Assembly (NCBI RefSeq): GCF_019925205.1 | Contig: NC_083562.1 | Coordinates: 4,030,001-4,094,000, forward strand | DNA length: 64,000 nucleotides | From: Metopolophium dirhodum | Lineage: Eukaryota > Arthropoda > Insecta > Hemiptera > Aphididae | Direction: 5' to 3' | Made by a program: the position numbers and the translations under genes | The notes under the pieces: model-generated | The model's input: the letters and a program-made list of their open reading frames with translations, nothing else | What the model was told of the DNA's origin: nothing | Database searches by the model: none | Shown: piece by piece, positions 49,961 through 62,246 of the stretch | Layout of the letters: each line of letters starts with the position of its first letter | How positions within the stretch are numbered: the first letter of the stretch is position 1

Positions 49961-52542
49961 TAATATTTTTAAAAGAAATATAAAGCATTAATGTTCATTT
50001 AAAATTCACTAAACATTTGTTTATTTCATAAACTATAGGTATTAGTTACCTATGCTTAAGTGTTCTGCAACGTACATAATATGTTTCTTTATATAGATAT
50101 ATGATATAAAAGGTTGTGTAACGCTGCAATGTTTTTATACTGTAAATTGTAATAGGTACTACAATACGGTATTGTTGAACTCTGAAAAATCGTCCTTGTT
50201 ATCTTTTCCACTACCTATGTAATAGTATTAAGTTAACTCAAATAAATTTCACTTAGATAATCCCGTTTTGTCATCGAATTGGTTTTAAGAAAAGTTAAAA
50301 ATTATTCACTATTGTATTACCCATGTGAAATCGGATCATTATATTATAACTTATAAGCACGTATCTATACGTATCAGATTCTATACCTACCTATTATATA
50401 ATATATATTTTGTTACATTTAAATATAATATAATGTAGTTATAGATTTACCTACATAATATACATATATGATAATTATATTATAGACGTCGGATGCGTAT
50501 ATTTTGTGAAAATAATTGAAAGCTTCTGTATAATAATGTAATAATAAATAACGTATCACGTATATTAATATTTATCAATCATTATTTTCAAAATATAATA
50601 TATATAAATTATAAAGGCACTCGCAGCCTGTATACTATATTATACAGCTACCGACAATATGGCTCGTGATCTAAATTATACCTATATCATATTTCGTCGT
50701 GTGTAATGAACAGAATTGATTCTCCTATTATATTTTAATGTTTGTCGTTTAATTCTCAATAAGTTGTTTTATATCAACATTTTAAAATTAATATTATACA
50801 TGCAGGTAGAACACGTCATAGTTGTTTTAAAAAACTTAATAATAATTTTTTTCCACAAAAGCAATTTTTATTTGATATCAATTAACTGTAATAATATACT
50901 TACGACCGATATAAAAATATAAATTTTTTTTAAAACTATCAGTTATCAAGCGTTCATGCATTATTGTGTTATTCAAACGTCTAATAAAAGTAGAACAACA
51001 ATTTTAAATAAATCAGGACGACTTGTCATGTATAAAGCATAAACAGTTATTTGTTATACGAATCGGTGTTTTGTTCTACTTTGAGGAGTAAACAGTGGAA
51101 ATAAAAATTAAATATTTAAGTAAAATTTAAATTAAAAAAGTTGAAAAAAATCAAAGAGAAGTTATGTAATTATTTATAAGGGTAGAACGTCCGTTGTCCA
51201 TATTAAGTGTAAAATAAGGCATAAATTCTCCCGTCAATAATAAATGCGATTATTTGTAGAGACCGGGATTTAGTTTATTGATAAAATATGCATTTTAAGT
51301 CGTAATGCAATGTAATAAATGTAAAGGAAAAGTAAATTTTAATAGGATTCCATGCAGTTTTAAATTTTATTACTTATTAGTCGTGACAATTTACAGTGAT
51401 AGAAAGACATCGTTCAGATAAATTAAAATATTATAATATCCATTTAAAAAACTGCAAACTCAGAAAAACTTTTAATAATTTTTTTACTAACCAAACTGTT
51501 TTATCATAAAGTATAAATTGTGTATAGTTTTGATGACGTATATTTATAGATATGTAATTATTATTGCTCAATTTTATTGAAATAAACAGTTTTTAATATA
51601 GGTACGTTTAGAAATCATATAATAACGTGCATCAGATATAAAATGTTATAAATTACACACGTGGGAGCTGTGGGAATTAAATATTACTAATTAGTTGATG
51701 CAAACCATGTAATTAATTTTAAAAATTCCTATTTTTAAATAATAAAATTGTTATTAACTACCTACATAATTTGACATTTTTAGTTTATAATTTATATAAA
51801 ATAGTGTTAAAATAGTAGTTCCTACTATTTGACATTATTTGTACCAGTGCCTCCTTTAAATAATGTTTAGCATTATAATTTCAATTTCTTATCCGAGTAA
51901 ATATTTTCAATAGTTATTGAAAAGATACACTCGAAACCTACTATTTAGTAAAATCGAGTTCCCTGGTTTTTATTGTTAATGTGAAATATTTTTTTTCATA
52001 CTTGATTAATTTATCAATAATAGACAGTTTTAGTAACCCATCTATATATTCAATATACATGTATATTATATTTACAGTAGGTTTGTACTTTTTCTTCTTT
52101 GGTTATTTTTACTTGACGGTTTTTATATTATATATAAACTGCTTGATAAGATTTGGCTCCTAAAATGCTCATCAATGCCAACAAAAAAATCACCCCTCTA
52201 AAAAAAAAACTTTAACGTCCAAATTGAGCAACTTTTCATATTTTTATACAATATCTACATGGTCATCCATGAAATATTAAAATTTTGTTTTTTTTAGCTT
52301 TCACTATAATTTATCCCTAGTAAAAATCCTCATCCAATTATTGCAAGGTTTACTCCTTAAGACTAAACCACCAAACAACTTTTACACGCAGCAGTTATTA
52401 ATTAATATGGTGTACTGTAACTGCAGTTTCTCTCAAAATCGTTTATATAAATACAAATATCATCGTATTATTTGTCCAATTCTTTCGCGCAACTCTTCCG
52501 CCGAGAATTAATCAATCAACTTCATTATTTTGATAAATATTG
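49961..52542. other. no gene seen
   Basis: AT-rich; frames at 50716-50922 and 51981-52163 are hydrophobic noise from T-rich sequence. Confidence 0.5.
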
Positions 52543-52749
52543 CAGTACGTCGTTTCACTGTTGGACCTCTCCCTCACCTCCAGTAATCTAACTACCACAA
52601 AGAACTTATTTCTTTGTCATCGCGTGTTCTTTGGGGAGACCGAAACATTACATCCTCACAGCATTATACCCGACATCAATTCGATATCACATCGTACTTT
52701 ACAACTAAATCCTATATTTGTAAAGTATTTTTTTTATAAATATTATTAA
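52543..52749 (+). CDS. orphan exon-like open segment
   Basis: Acceptor-like TAAATATTGCAG at 52531-52542 leads into about 68 open codons ending TAA at 52747-52749. The segment is richer in GC than its surroundings and reads YVVSLLDLSLTSSN..., ...FFGETETLHPHSI.... It could be a terminal exon or a transposon relic. I recognise no family and see no partner exon. Confidence 0.25.
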   Translation, partial: QYVVSLLDLSLTSSNLTTTKNLFLCHRVFFGETETLHPHSIIPDINSISHRTLQLNPIFVKYFFYKYY

Positions 52750-53929
52750 TTATTATAATATATTGTGGCATATAGGCCTACAACCAGATATGTGTATATC
52801 CGTATAGTGGTAACATATATATTATACAATAATAGTAATAATAACAATCTTTATTGGCCGAAAATGAATTCCAATTTACAATATAATGTAGGTATACATA
52901 CGTCAGACATACAGTGACAGTGTAATCGATAATTGCATACATTTATAGTATCTAAATATAACATACATAAGTAATTTGTATGACATCCATGCAGTGACTA
53001 TATTTGAATACAATAAAAGAAAACATAATTGGATAAGAAAAAATTTTTATTATTTTTATATTGTTTGATAATTAAAATAAGAATTTATACACGGGTTGAT
53101 AAATTCAACGTATAATCCTCATTATTTCAAAAACTATAAAATGTTTTTGGAAAAAAAATTTAACATTATTTTAAATTGTTATAAAACACGTTTTTTACGA
53201 TTTTTTATCGTTATAGTTTTATTATTTTTACCTTTTTTAACGAAAACATGCATTATTATTCATTCCTTATTCCAAAGCATTTTTTAAAGTACTTCAATAC
53301 ATATAAAAACCGTATTTTGGACATGTATTCATAAGTGTTTAAAGTTTAGATGAGCAGAGTGGAGTGGTACAATATGGCGTGACACTAAATATTGGTCACT
53401 AGTCACTACTCCACTCATCTATACTTTAAATAATCTTAAGTCATATCTAATAAATAATTACTTGTATGAATTTTGATTTTTATAGATCGAAATACTCCGA
53501 ATAATATTCTATTTCGGAATATGAAATTAACCTATGTTGTCATTTAAAAAAGTATGAACTTAAAATAAAAGTAACGATAAAAAATGGTAAAAGTATCATT
53601 TTTTTCTTAAACTGTTATTTTGTAATGACTTGATATCATATAAAAGAAATATTTTCAAAAACGGATATGTGTTTTTTGAAATAATTTGTATGTGCGTTAA
53701 ATGGACCCTCCTGTATATATTATACAAGGATGAATTGACATACTTATGGTATTTATATATATCATAAGGACAAATTGTATATAGTGACAACAAAAATGAC
53801 GTTGGGGTCCAATGTGTCTACATAGATATATTAGTGGCTATAATTTTGTATTTTCATACTTTTCAATTTATTTGCGTCGTTAATACCTGCTACCGGGCTT
53901 TGCCTACTTTTCGAACTATTTTTCGCACA
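52750..53929. other. AT-rich DNA around a hairpin
   Basis: Apart from the inverted repeat at 53338-53431, I see nothing beyond short chance frames. Confidence 0.5.
53338..53431. repeat. compact inverted repeat / hairpin
   Basis: Left arm 53338-53369 (TTTAAAGTTTAGATGAG, CAGAG, TGGAGTGGT) pairs with right arm 53404-53431 (complement TTTAAAGTATAGATGAG, TGGAGTAGT), except for a 5-nt bulge and two substitutions. The loop is about 34 nt. It could be a tiny miniature transposon or a structured RNA. It lies outside any gene I can see. Confidence 0.5.
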
Positions 53930-54720
53930 GTATATTGTTGCGGAAAATCGGCCTGCCATCTCCGACCGACCGAATCCGACCGACCACTTCTATATATGCA
54001 AATTTCAATTACACGAATATTATATTATATAATATTATACTGCGATTTGTGGCGTTGTTGCGGATTACGAAATCGTCGTTGACGCGAGCTTTTTTTTGAC
54101 AGGAAAACAGTACACGAGCAATAGTTAAAAAAAGAAATTGCAACTGCTTATTTATTCTGGCACGGAGCAAACGCAGCCTAATGAATATAACACATTGTAG
54201 AACTAGTTTCATTACGCGTGTAATACCCGGCCCGTCCCGAATGTGAGTGTGTGTTGTATATATATATAGGCAGGTAGTATATGTAGATTTAGTAAGTATA
54301 GCTTAGTCTGTGTGACTGTGTCTCTGACAGTCTCTGTAGTACGCTGCTGCGGTATTGTAGTACGCCACACCAATAATTACCCGCGTGGCCGTGTGCGTAG
54401 TCGGGAGTTTTCAATTTTTGTTCCCCTCCGCTTTGGTGTCACTCACTCGCCCACTCTTTCTCCCGCTCTCCGCGCTGTTCAAACACAGCCGAGGTCATAC
54501 TAATGTTGTATTATAGGTATACGTGGTCCTAACCTTGGTTACCTTTTGTGCTGCAGCAAGTATATAGGTACATAATGCGCCGGCGTGCACTCGAAATTTC
54601 ATCCGAAATGCAAAACCCTTCTTCGATATTATGCCAAGAGTAGTACACCGCGTCATAATATAATATCGTGTGTGCTGCACCAAGGGCCGAGTGTGTGTAC
54701 GCGTGTGCATACAGTTCTCT
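53930..54720. promoter_or_regulatory. moderately CpG-rich block
   Basis: Raised GC with CpG around 53940-54000, 54050-54100, 54340-54490 and 54650-54700. It includes pyrimidine-rich runs near 54420-54480 and possible donor GAG|GTCATA near 54494. No exon can be proven. It is plausible promoter-type DNA only. Confidence 0.25.
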
Positions 54721-54937
54721 ATAAAAACTTTGTATATACTACAAAGAACTTTGAGAACTGCAGTGTAGTACTATAATAGTCTATACACTATGGTATGTAT
54801 ATACTACTCGCCACTCCCGTTCGACCAATTATTATTATGTGACAGCGGAGCACACTTTTTGGCGATTTATTATTCTGTCGAGTTGTCAAAATCTCGAGCT
54901 TGTCTGTGATTTATCTTTGAATAAATGTCCTGGGTTA

Positions 54938-54979
54938 TGTGTGTATGTGTGTGTGTGTGTGTGTAGAGGGGGGGGGGGG
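54938..54979. repeat. (TG)n followed by poly-G
   Basis: GT repeats to 54964, then AGA and a run of about 12 G (54968-54979). Together they give a purine/pyrimidine-skewed tract. Confidence 0.9.
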
Positions 54980-56216
54980 TAAACGCGGAGATGGAAAAAA
55001 ACCGCTTCTTAAACGCTGCCATTGTGAAATAATTAATGATGCACTGCGAGTGTTGCAGAACAACATTGTTTCGACGACGGTTCAATAATAATATAATAAT
55101 AATGCAGACGAGAAAAGAGATATTATTATTGTGCGTTGTAGTTAAACGTGTATTATCAACTTTTTTTCTTCAAATGGATCCTTTACGCGATTGCTCTGGT
55201 GTATAGAGCTGGATTTTTATTGTCTAAGAGGGATAGTAACGAATGCGTTCGGTGGCAGCACAATTAGTCAATCCTATGCGGCCGTTTAGAATCAAAGCGA
55301 AAGAAAACGGGGAGGAAAATTATTAGCATAAACTGTACCATAATCATTGATATTAAACATATGAATACGGTATTTCTATCTTCTCTAACATACACTTTTA
55401 GCCTACATAACGGAGCTAAAAACGATGGTTCTCACTCGCACAGAAATTCATAGGCGGAAATCCATTAAAATTTCAGGGGAGCTAATATTATTAACATCAT
55501 GCGGGGGGCTTCAATCCTACACAACTAAAAAAGGATGGGGCTAGACAAACTTTGGGAGGGGAAAGCTCAGCCCGATTTCCGCCAATGCTCCTGAGTGATA
55601 AAGAAATTAACATTTCCACAACAGAGTAACGCGGTAACTCAGTTGTGTTGGCTTACAGATTTTTATACAATGCCACAACAATGAGCTTAGTATATATCAA
55701 TGGACAATGATAATAAAATAGGTACTATAATCAGTTACATATAATTATAGTGGATCGTTTGCTCTCTATAGTATGAGTTGGATAGTCGGGTAGCTGAGTT
55801 GTCCTGCTGCAGTAGCTACGTAATTAGTACCTACTCAGTTATATGGTCGTCGGGGGAGGATATATTTAATATTACAATAAATGTATATATTTTTCAAATT
55901 GTGTATCTACTTAAAACTGTTACGCTTTCTCGAATAATAATCCTACTTCTCAAATGCTAATTTGTAATGACGCATAGGCAACAAGCATAATGCATAATAT
56001 AAAAAAATATCTTTGGGGATACTACACACAATATACCCTTCGGTTCTTCCTTCCATAGTTCCACTATGCTTACACAATTTCGTTATATTATGTGGTATTA
56101 TAAACTTATTATTATTATTACTATAAACCTACGTACGATTTTGAGTGATAATGACCATCATTTCTTCTTATAGGGCAAAGAATAGAATGTAGAAAAAATT
56201 GTATGTGTATATTATA
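54980..56216. other. mixed DNA with one short element
   Basis: Holds the GGCGGAAATC element (55449-55587). The rest is unassigned and slightly less AT-rich than average to about 55300. Confidence 0.45.
55449..55587. mobile_element. short element with GGCGGAAATC inverted ends
   Basis: Left end CATAGGCGGAAATC and right end GATTTCCGCCAATG are inverted repeats of about 13 bp around G-rich internal DNA (139 bp in total). No matching flanking duplication is seen. Confidence 0.45.
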
Positions 56217-56583
56217 CAGAGTGTCCCGCGAGGATTTACCCATTGCGATATCTCTTGAGATAATAAATATATCATAATAAATCTGTTTTGTTATTAGACT
56301 CACAGAGACAAGGACTACTTATTTTATTTTTTGATTTAATTACATTTTTCGGTAAAATTTAAAAAAGTTATTTTTTTATTTTTGAAACAATTGAAGATGG
56401 CCATTTTTTAGTTTATTTTTGTGAAAATGTTGATTTGTTCATTCATTTATTTATTAATTTTATGATTTTTAATCATTTTTTTTAGTTCATAGGTAAAACG
56501 GAAAAAAAAACCCGGTTTTTGTCCGACCGCCTATATTTTCCTCTATATTACAGCTAATGGGTATACCCTCACGGGACATCCTG
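56217..56583. mobile_element. Tc1/mariner-type miniature element
   Basis: Terminal inverted repeats of about 30 bp: left CAGAGTGTCCCGCGAGGATT, right (reverse complement) CAGGATGTCCCGTGAGGGTA. Both continue into a shared CCCATT and are flanked by TA on both sides (56215-56216, 56584-56585). Internal DNA (367 bp in total) is T-rich and non-coding. TA duplication points to Tc1/mariner. Confidence 0.75.
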
Positions 56584-57839
56584 TATATGTACCTACCTTC
56601 ATAATTTTCGTAATTTATTATATTATATTTCTATTCATACGCTTATGGGCATACTATACAGGGTGATTTCAGGCTTGCCTTGTCTGTCCCTGTGTTAAAC
56701 TTATTTTCTATAATTAATATGATTTATAATTGATTTAAGTATGATTTCCAACTTATGTTATATGTATAAGTATACTGTACTACTGCACTCGCGGCTGTTA
56801 CTATAAATAAAAAAAAAATAAATAAATACATAAACATTTTGAAAAGATTATTAAATATTAATAGAGCACCACAGCTCAACACATATTTTATAAATCTATT
56901 GATTTATAACATAAAATCATAATCCATCTCGAAATTCAATTATTATAGCGTTAATTGATGTAAATATTTTGAATGTTGAATTTCTACAGTTTTCATTAAG
57001 TAATCTGAATTCTAATCAACAATTTTAGACAGCAGGTGTCTGAAGGTAAAATATAATTTTTTTATATTTTACTCAGGCGGTTGTGTATACGAGAGCTAGC
57101 GATAATGAGACACTCTGTATACCTAATGTGTATAGAACCATTAGAGTATTATTTTTATTCCTCTCGGTATTTTCTAGAGTGCAGCGAGCTTTGTCGTTTA
57201 TATCTTCTATACCTATACATGTAACCGATATTGCTGCATTACTCTATACAGGTATAAACCACCACCGCCGGCAATAATAATGATTATTATTTCATATTAA
57301 CTATTTCTATTACTTTTTTTTTTTTTGATTATTTCTACACCACAATTTTTTTATCTCCTAATGACGTTTATTAGGTAGGTATATTTAACGAAGTGCATTT
57401 ATATAAACCACAAAAGATTCTATAGTATTCATCAAATTCAACTCTGCAGACTGTATAAAACTGTAGGTATATTATAGGTACTTCGTATAAGGTCTCAGAA
57501 TCGTTTTATTATATCATCATATAGTCATATGTGCATCCAAACATTTTATTTGGAGTTTATCAATAGAATTAATATTTTATTCGTGTAAAAAATCGATAGA
57601 AAAACTAATATTTGAAATAATATATAAGCTAATATAATATACGTTCATTCTAATTACCTATATCAAGGACTTAAATTGGGCTATACTTTTCATATTTACT
57701 TAATTATTTAACAACAGTGTATAGTGCAACCGAATACCAGCTAAATAACTATACTTTATCCAAACAAAATATAATAATATAAAAACAATTCTATTTTAGA
57801 TTCTGATCGGATCGATGAATGTACCTATATTGATTTTAC

Positions 57840-58440
57840 AATGGTAGTGTTTTTATTTGTTTTGTTTCATCATCTTGGACATTTGGGACAGTAAAAATGC
57901 TTCAATTTTCTTCAACAGCATTTTCTGGTAGAAAATTGAATCTAGTTGGTACTTAAGTGGTAGGGGGTGAAAAGTAAAAATTTCCCAATATTTTTCAAAA
58001 GCGAAATCAAGAAAAAGCTGAGAATTTTACATAAAACCAGTTTTTGAGAAAATTGAATTTGATTTTTAGTGAAACTAAAAAAATAACCGAATATAGATGA
58101 AATGTTCACTGAATGTTTATATTAGCAATTTCTATGTACCATACAATTTCGAAATATTGTGACTCTTTTAGGCTACCTATTTATATTATTTATAAGAACA
58201 TTTTGAGTTTTATTAGTTTTTTTTTTTTAAACTATTGTCGACACAAAATTGTTCGGTCGTTAAAAATCTTTAAAATGTAATGAAACGTTCCACATAAGTT
58301 AATGTTAGTGGAAATTAAAAAAAAAGTTGTTCGTAATAATTTTTTATGAGCGTCTGAAGTTAAAACGTTGACAAAATTTATCAAAATCACAAAAATGTGT
58401 GTATTTGATACAAAAATTTAAAATGTATAAGAAATCATTT
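57840..58440. repeat. dispersed repeat, possibly same family
   Basis: The segment TCATCTTGGACATTTGGGAC through AAATTGAATCTAGTTGG and AAGTTAAAACGTTGACAAAA has the look of the 3' part of the family at 28.0, 40.0 and 49.5 kb (shared Ser/Thr-poor AT-rich blocks such as ACAAAATTT and TTATAAGAAC). The match is by eye only. Confidence 0.25.
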
Positions 58441-60043
58441 CGTATTCTACCTACTTAATTTTCCATCTATATATATTCGTATTGTGTTTTTTTTTATACA
58501 AATTTATGATTTGTGGTCAATTTATCCTCTAAAAGTATTTTCTAAGATATAACTATTATAATATTGTTGTAATCATTTAAAAATGTAATTAGTTGGCATG
58601 TAAAAGATTATTTTATTTTTACTTTTTAGTATGTATTAATTATTAGTTATGACTAGTATAAGTCATTCAATCGTATAGTGCCTGCGCGCTTTGGTTCACA
58701 ATAAATAGAATTCGTATACAAATATTGCTGAAGCATGATAAATATTAAATATAATATTCCGCCTATCATTTTCATTTCAATGTTGTATACAACATACGAC
58801 AGTTTTTATTTTGAAATTAAAAAAAAAGACTAACTATCTCGTTACAGTATTAAATAATTTAAACATTAACATTAAGTTTAATACATGTTTTATCAATTTA
58901 AACTATTATGAATTTCATTTCCGGGAATATCCTGCCCGAATAACATTTAATTTAAACTATACCTACGTTTTGTATACACGTAAGTAAGCTTGGTAATTTA
59001 TTTGAAAAATAATTTTTTTTATTTTAAAAGTAATAATTTTGCAACCAGTTTCTGTTCTGATTAATCGAACTAGTTTTGTGTATGTATGTAGACACCTATA
59101 ATATATGTAATTTCTATTTGAATTTAAATTGTAATAAAAATATATAAGAACTCTTTTTGAAATTGAAGTGTTGTTGGGGCGTACAGCAATAAATGCAGTT
59201 CAAACACATTTGGCAATGGAACCTATATAGAAAAAGACAGATGTTTTCATACACAGTAAATAGGTACCTTGTGTAGTATATTATAATCTGTTAGCATGAC
59301 AAAATATTTACTATAAAATATTTTTGAGAAATATTATTCGTGTTATATAGTTTTTGTTTTCATTGAATAATTTTAATAATAATATAAATTGTGTAGGTAC
59401 GTAGTTTTAATGTTTTATACGCATAAATAATTTTTTTAAAGACTACTTAATGTACTTTTACTACTTATTAAAATTTAAATAGGTTTTTAGTATTAATTCA
59501 TTATATATATTAATTTAAAAAATCTGAATACCATAATAATACATTAAGACTTAAAATTATATTATTGATATTGGTTATTAATTATTGGTTATTGATTATA
59601 GTTAAACATTTGAAGTGGGTTTGTCGTAAAATTTTTAATTCCAAGCTTACGTGTTGTTTATAATGATGCGTGCACGAATATTACAAAGAGTTCTAGTTGT
59701 AGTAAATATTTAGGAAATTATTAAAGTTTGACTCTGTAATTTTTACCTGACGATTAAAAATTCATAGTTTTTTTACGTTATACCTTTTTTAAATATTAAT
59801 GTGCTAAATAAATTATGAAATGCTTGTTGGTTATTTTCTTCCAATTGTTGTTATGGGCGATGTTACTTTTCTTACTTTTTAGCATAAATATCTTTTAAAC
59901 TCATAGACGTGTAGAACAATTATTATATTTAAATCAACATTACGAAATTTTAGTTCATGACAAATTGACTAACAATAAATTATGATCGTCTATATATTAT
60001 AATAGTACGTGTGTTATTACTAATTTTGTATAGGTATAGTTAG

Positions 60044-60187
60044 AGTAATAATTGTAATCCGTTGTCTCGTAATGATTAAAATGTATAATGCTAGTTTGAG
60101 AAATAATAACCTTGTAGTAATAATTGTAATCCGTTGTCTCGTAATGATTAAAATGTATAATGCTAGTTTGAGAAATAATAACCTTGT
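60044..60187. repeat. perfect 72-bp tandem duplication
   Basis: The unit beginning AGTAATAATTGTAATCCGTT occurs at 60044-60115 and again, without any difference I can find, at 60116-60187. A perfect match in neutral AT-rich DNA suggests a recent duplication, or an assembly artefact. The open frames seen on the minus strand here simply repeat the same peptide. Confidence 0.9.
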
Positions 60188-61616
60188 CCACCATAATATG
60201 GTATTATAGACACTATTACATATTAGTACTATACATTTTACTTCAATTAATTTAATAAGTACGAATGTTGACAAGATTGTTAAATGTTTTTTAATGTTAA
60301 TTGTTATTGGAGAACTATTGCCCTTACAAACACTTATTAATTAATATAGTTAAGTACATATTTATGTATGCATTTTTTAGGACAACTTTATTAAATATTT
60401 TAATACTAACGAATATAATAATATGATTGTTGCCTTTCATAATCAATTTGACCTAATATAAAAGACTCAACTCAGGTACATACTTCCTATATATATTTTG
60501 GTTTTGCATGATTTGATGAATTATTAAGACAATTACTAATACATAAAGACTAATAGAAAATTAATCGCATAAATTTAAAAAAATAAAACTATATAACCGA
60601 CTGTGCTGAAAGAAGCATTGGTATAGTGTGCGGATATTCGTTTACCAGAGTATAAGGAGAAGTATAAATGGATATGTTTTTATATTTAGTTTTCCCGGAA
60701 TATATCGACCACGTTAGGTTCGGTGAAAATTATAATGCCAAGTTGCATAAAAAAATTAATTAATTTATGGCTCACTAAAATACAATGGACCAATCACGGA
60801 TCACTAAATCATGTTTAAGGGATTATTATGTCATATTATTATTGATTCATTAATAAATTCAAATGTTTAGTGATTAGTTCTGCAACCCAGCATAAGTTTA
60901 ATGAATATAGACAACATTTTTGCAATAAGCTCGTTAACTGCTATATACTTATTATAGTTTTAGTTGTATATTTATTATACCTATTATAGTACCTATATAC
61001 TTACCCTACCCAATTATACTACCGTTGTGGGCTTCGATTTAATACCGACTCGGATCAAATAAATACATGGTATATAATATATATAATATATTAATATGTA
61101 TATTATCTTAAATGAATAATACGTGAGTCAACAATGATATTATACAATATAATACCTACTTCCAAATTTGTTTTTAGGGTGGGGGCTATAGCTCTCATAT
61201 GTTTTCTTTATTAATCTATGTATGCATTTCCCCTACACCCCTCTACTATAAATTGGTATTTTTGCAAATAACTTGTAATTTACATCAATATTACCTAATA
61301 TTTATACATAATATTTTTTCCAGTATGGTATGGTTCATTAAGCATGTACACCCGACCCCTTCGTTTTTTCCTTTAATAATGTATTTATTCAAATTCTGAA
61401 TATTGGAATTTTTAAATATATCTACTTTAGAACACTGTTTTCAATTATTATTTAGATTTATAAGTACAAAACAGTTGCACTCGTTTTTCATCAATTGTAT
61501 GCCTCATTGAAGAAAACATTTTTCGTAACTTATTATCCAATTTATATTAAGGGGGCTAATCCCCCTCCCCATCTAGTTGCGCCTATCATCATAGGCGTTT
61601 TATGCGTTTATAATAT

Positions 61617-62056
61617 ACTAGCTGAACCCGTGCACTCCGTTGCCCGTAAAAATTGCACCTCTTAAAAAAATTATGATTGTTTAACTTCTTTTGGGTGTAA
61701 CTTGCCGCAGTAAGTGCAACTCAGCCACCTTGGTAAAACAAAGGACACCTCTTCCACCTTGATAAGCAATGTTCAATAATTTGAATTTGTGCTAGCTTGT
61801 ACCTGATCTGCCCAGATGGCTACTATTTATAAAATAAATAAAAATACAATTTCCAATTTCCATCGTGAACCTCAAGATCCCTGTTTGAGCACCTCTTTAA
61901 AATGCGAATTTCGGCAAATCCTTTCTTATTGCACGGTTAAAGTATTAGAGGAACCACCATTACAAATTTTAAGTTCGTACGTTGAGTAGTTTTTGATATA
62001 CAGTGATCAGTGAATCAGTGGTATTGGATTTTATATATTACATAGATATAGATATA
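61617..62056. mobile_element. retroelement-like dispersed repeat
   Basis: The left boundary ACTAGCTGAACCCGTGCACT and a TAGATATAGATATA tail at about 62043-62056 frame a 440-bp segment. It includes the line 'CGTACGTTGAGTAGTTTTTG' near 61978. An ACTAGCTGA-type start with a short TAGATA-type repeated tail is the appearance of a widespread insect repeat. I recall the style but cannot assign the class (non-LTR or Helitron-like). Confidence 0.4.
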
Positions 62057-62099
62057 CAATTCACACGTTTATTTTAATTAATAGATAACTCAAATGTTA

Positions 62100-62246
62100 A
62101 TTAACTCAGACAAATCCTATTGCAATAGGAACTTTCTCCGTGATATAATCTTTCATTAAAAAAAAAATAAGACAATCGGTCAAGTATAGTTTCCGAGAAC
62201 ATTAGCATCAGATGTTTCAATTTTCGGTTTTATATAGATAGATATA
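62100..62246. mobile_element. second truncated repeat tail
   Basis: A segment ending TTTTATATAGATAGATATA (about 62228-62246) repeats the type of terminus seen just upstream at 62056 and appears to be a second, shorter copy of a related element lying directly after the first. Confidence 0.35.

Larger units (their letters stand above)
56584..61616. other. AT-rich DNA with repeats
   Basis: A single mariner-like end, TA|CAGGGTGATTTCA, lies at 56656-56670 without a partner. The 57.8-58.4 kb repeat and the 60.0-kb duplication are listed separately. No gene seen. Confidence 0.5.

Noticed and set aside
59997..60274. Two overlapping minus-strand frames with an internal peptide repeat
   Set aside because: The peptide repeat only reflects the 72-bp DNA duplication, read in two frames.
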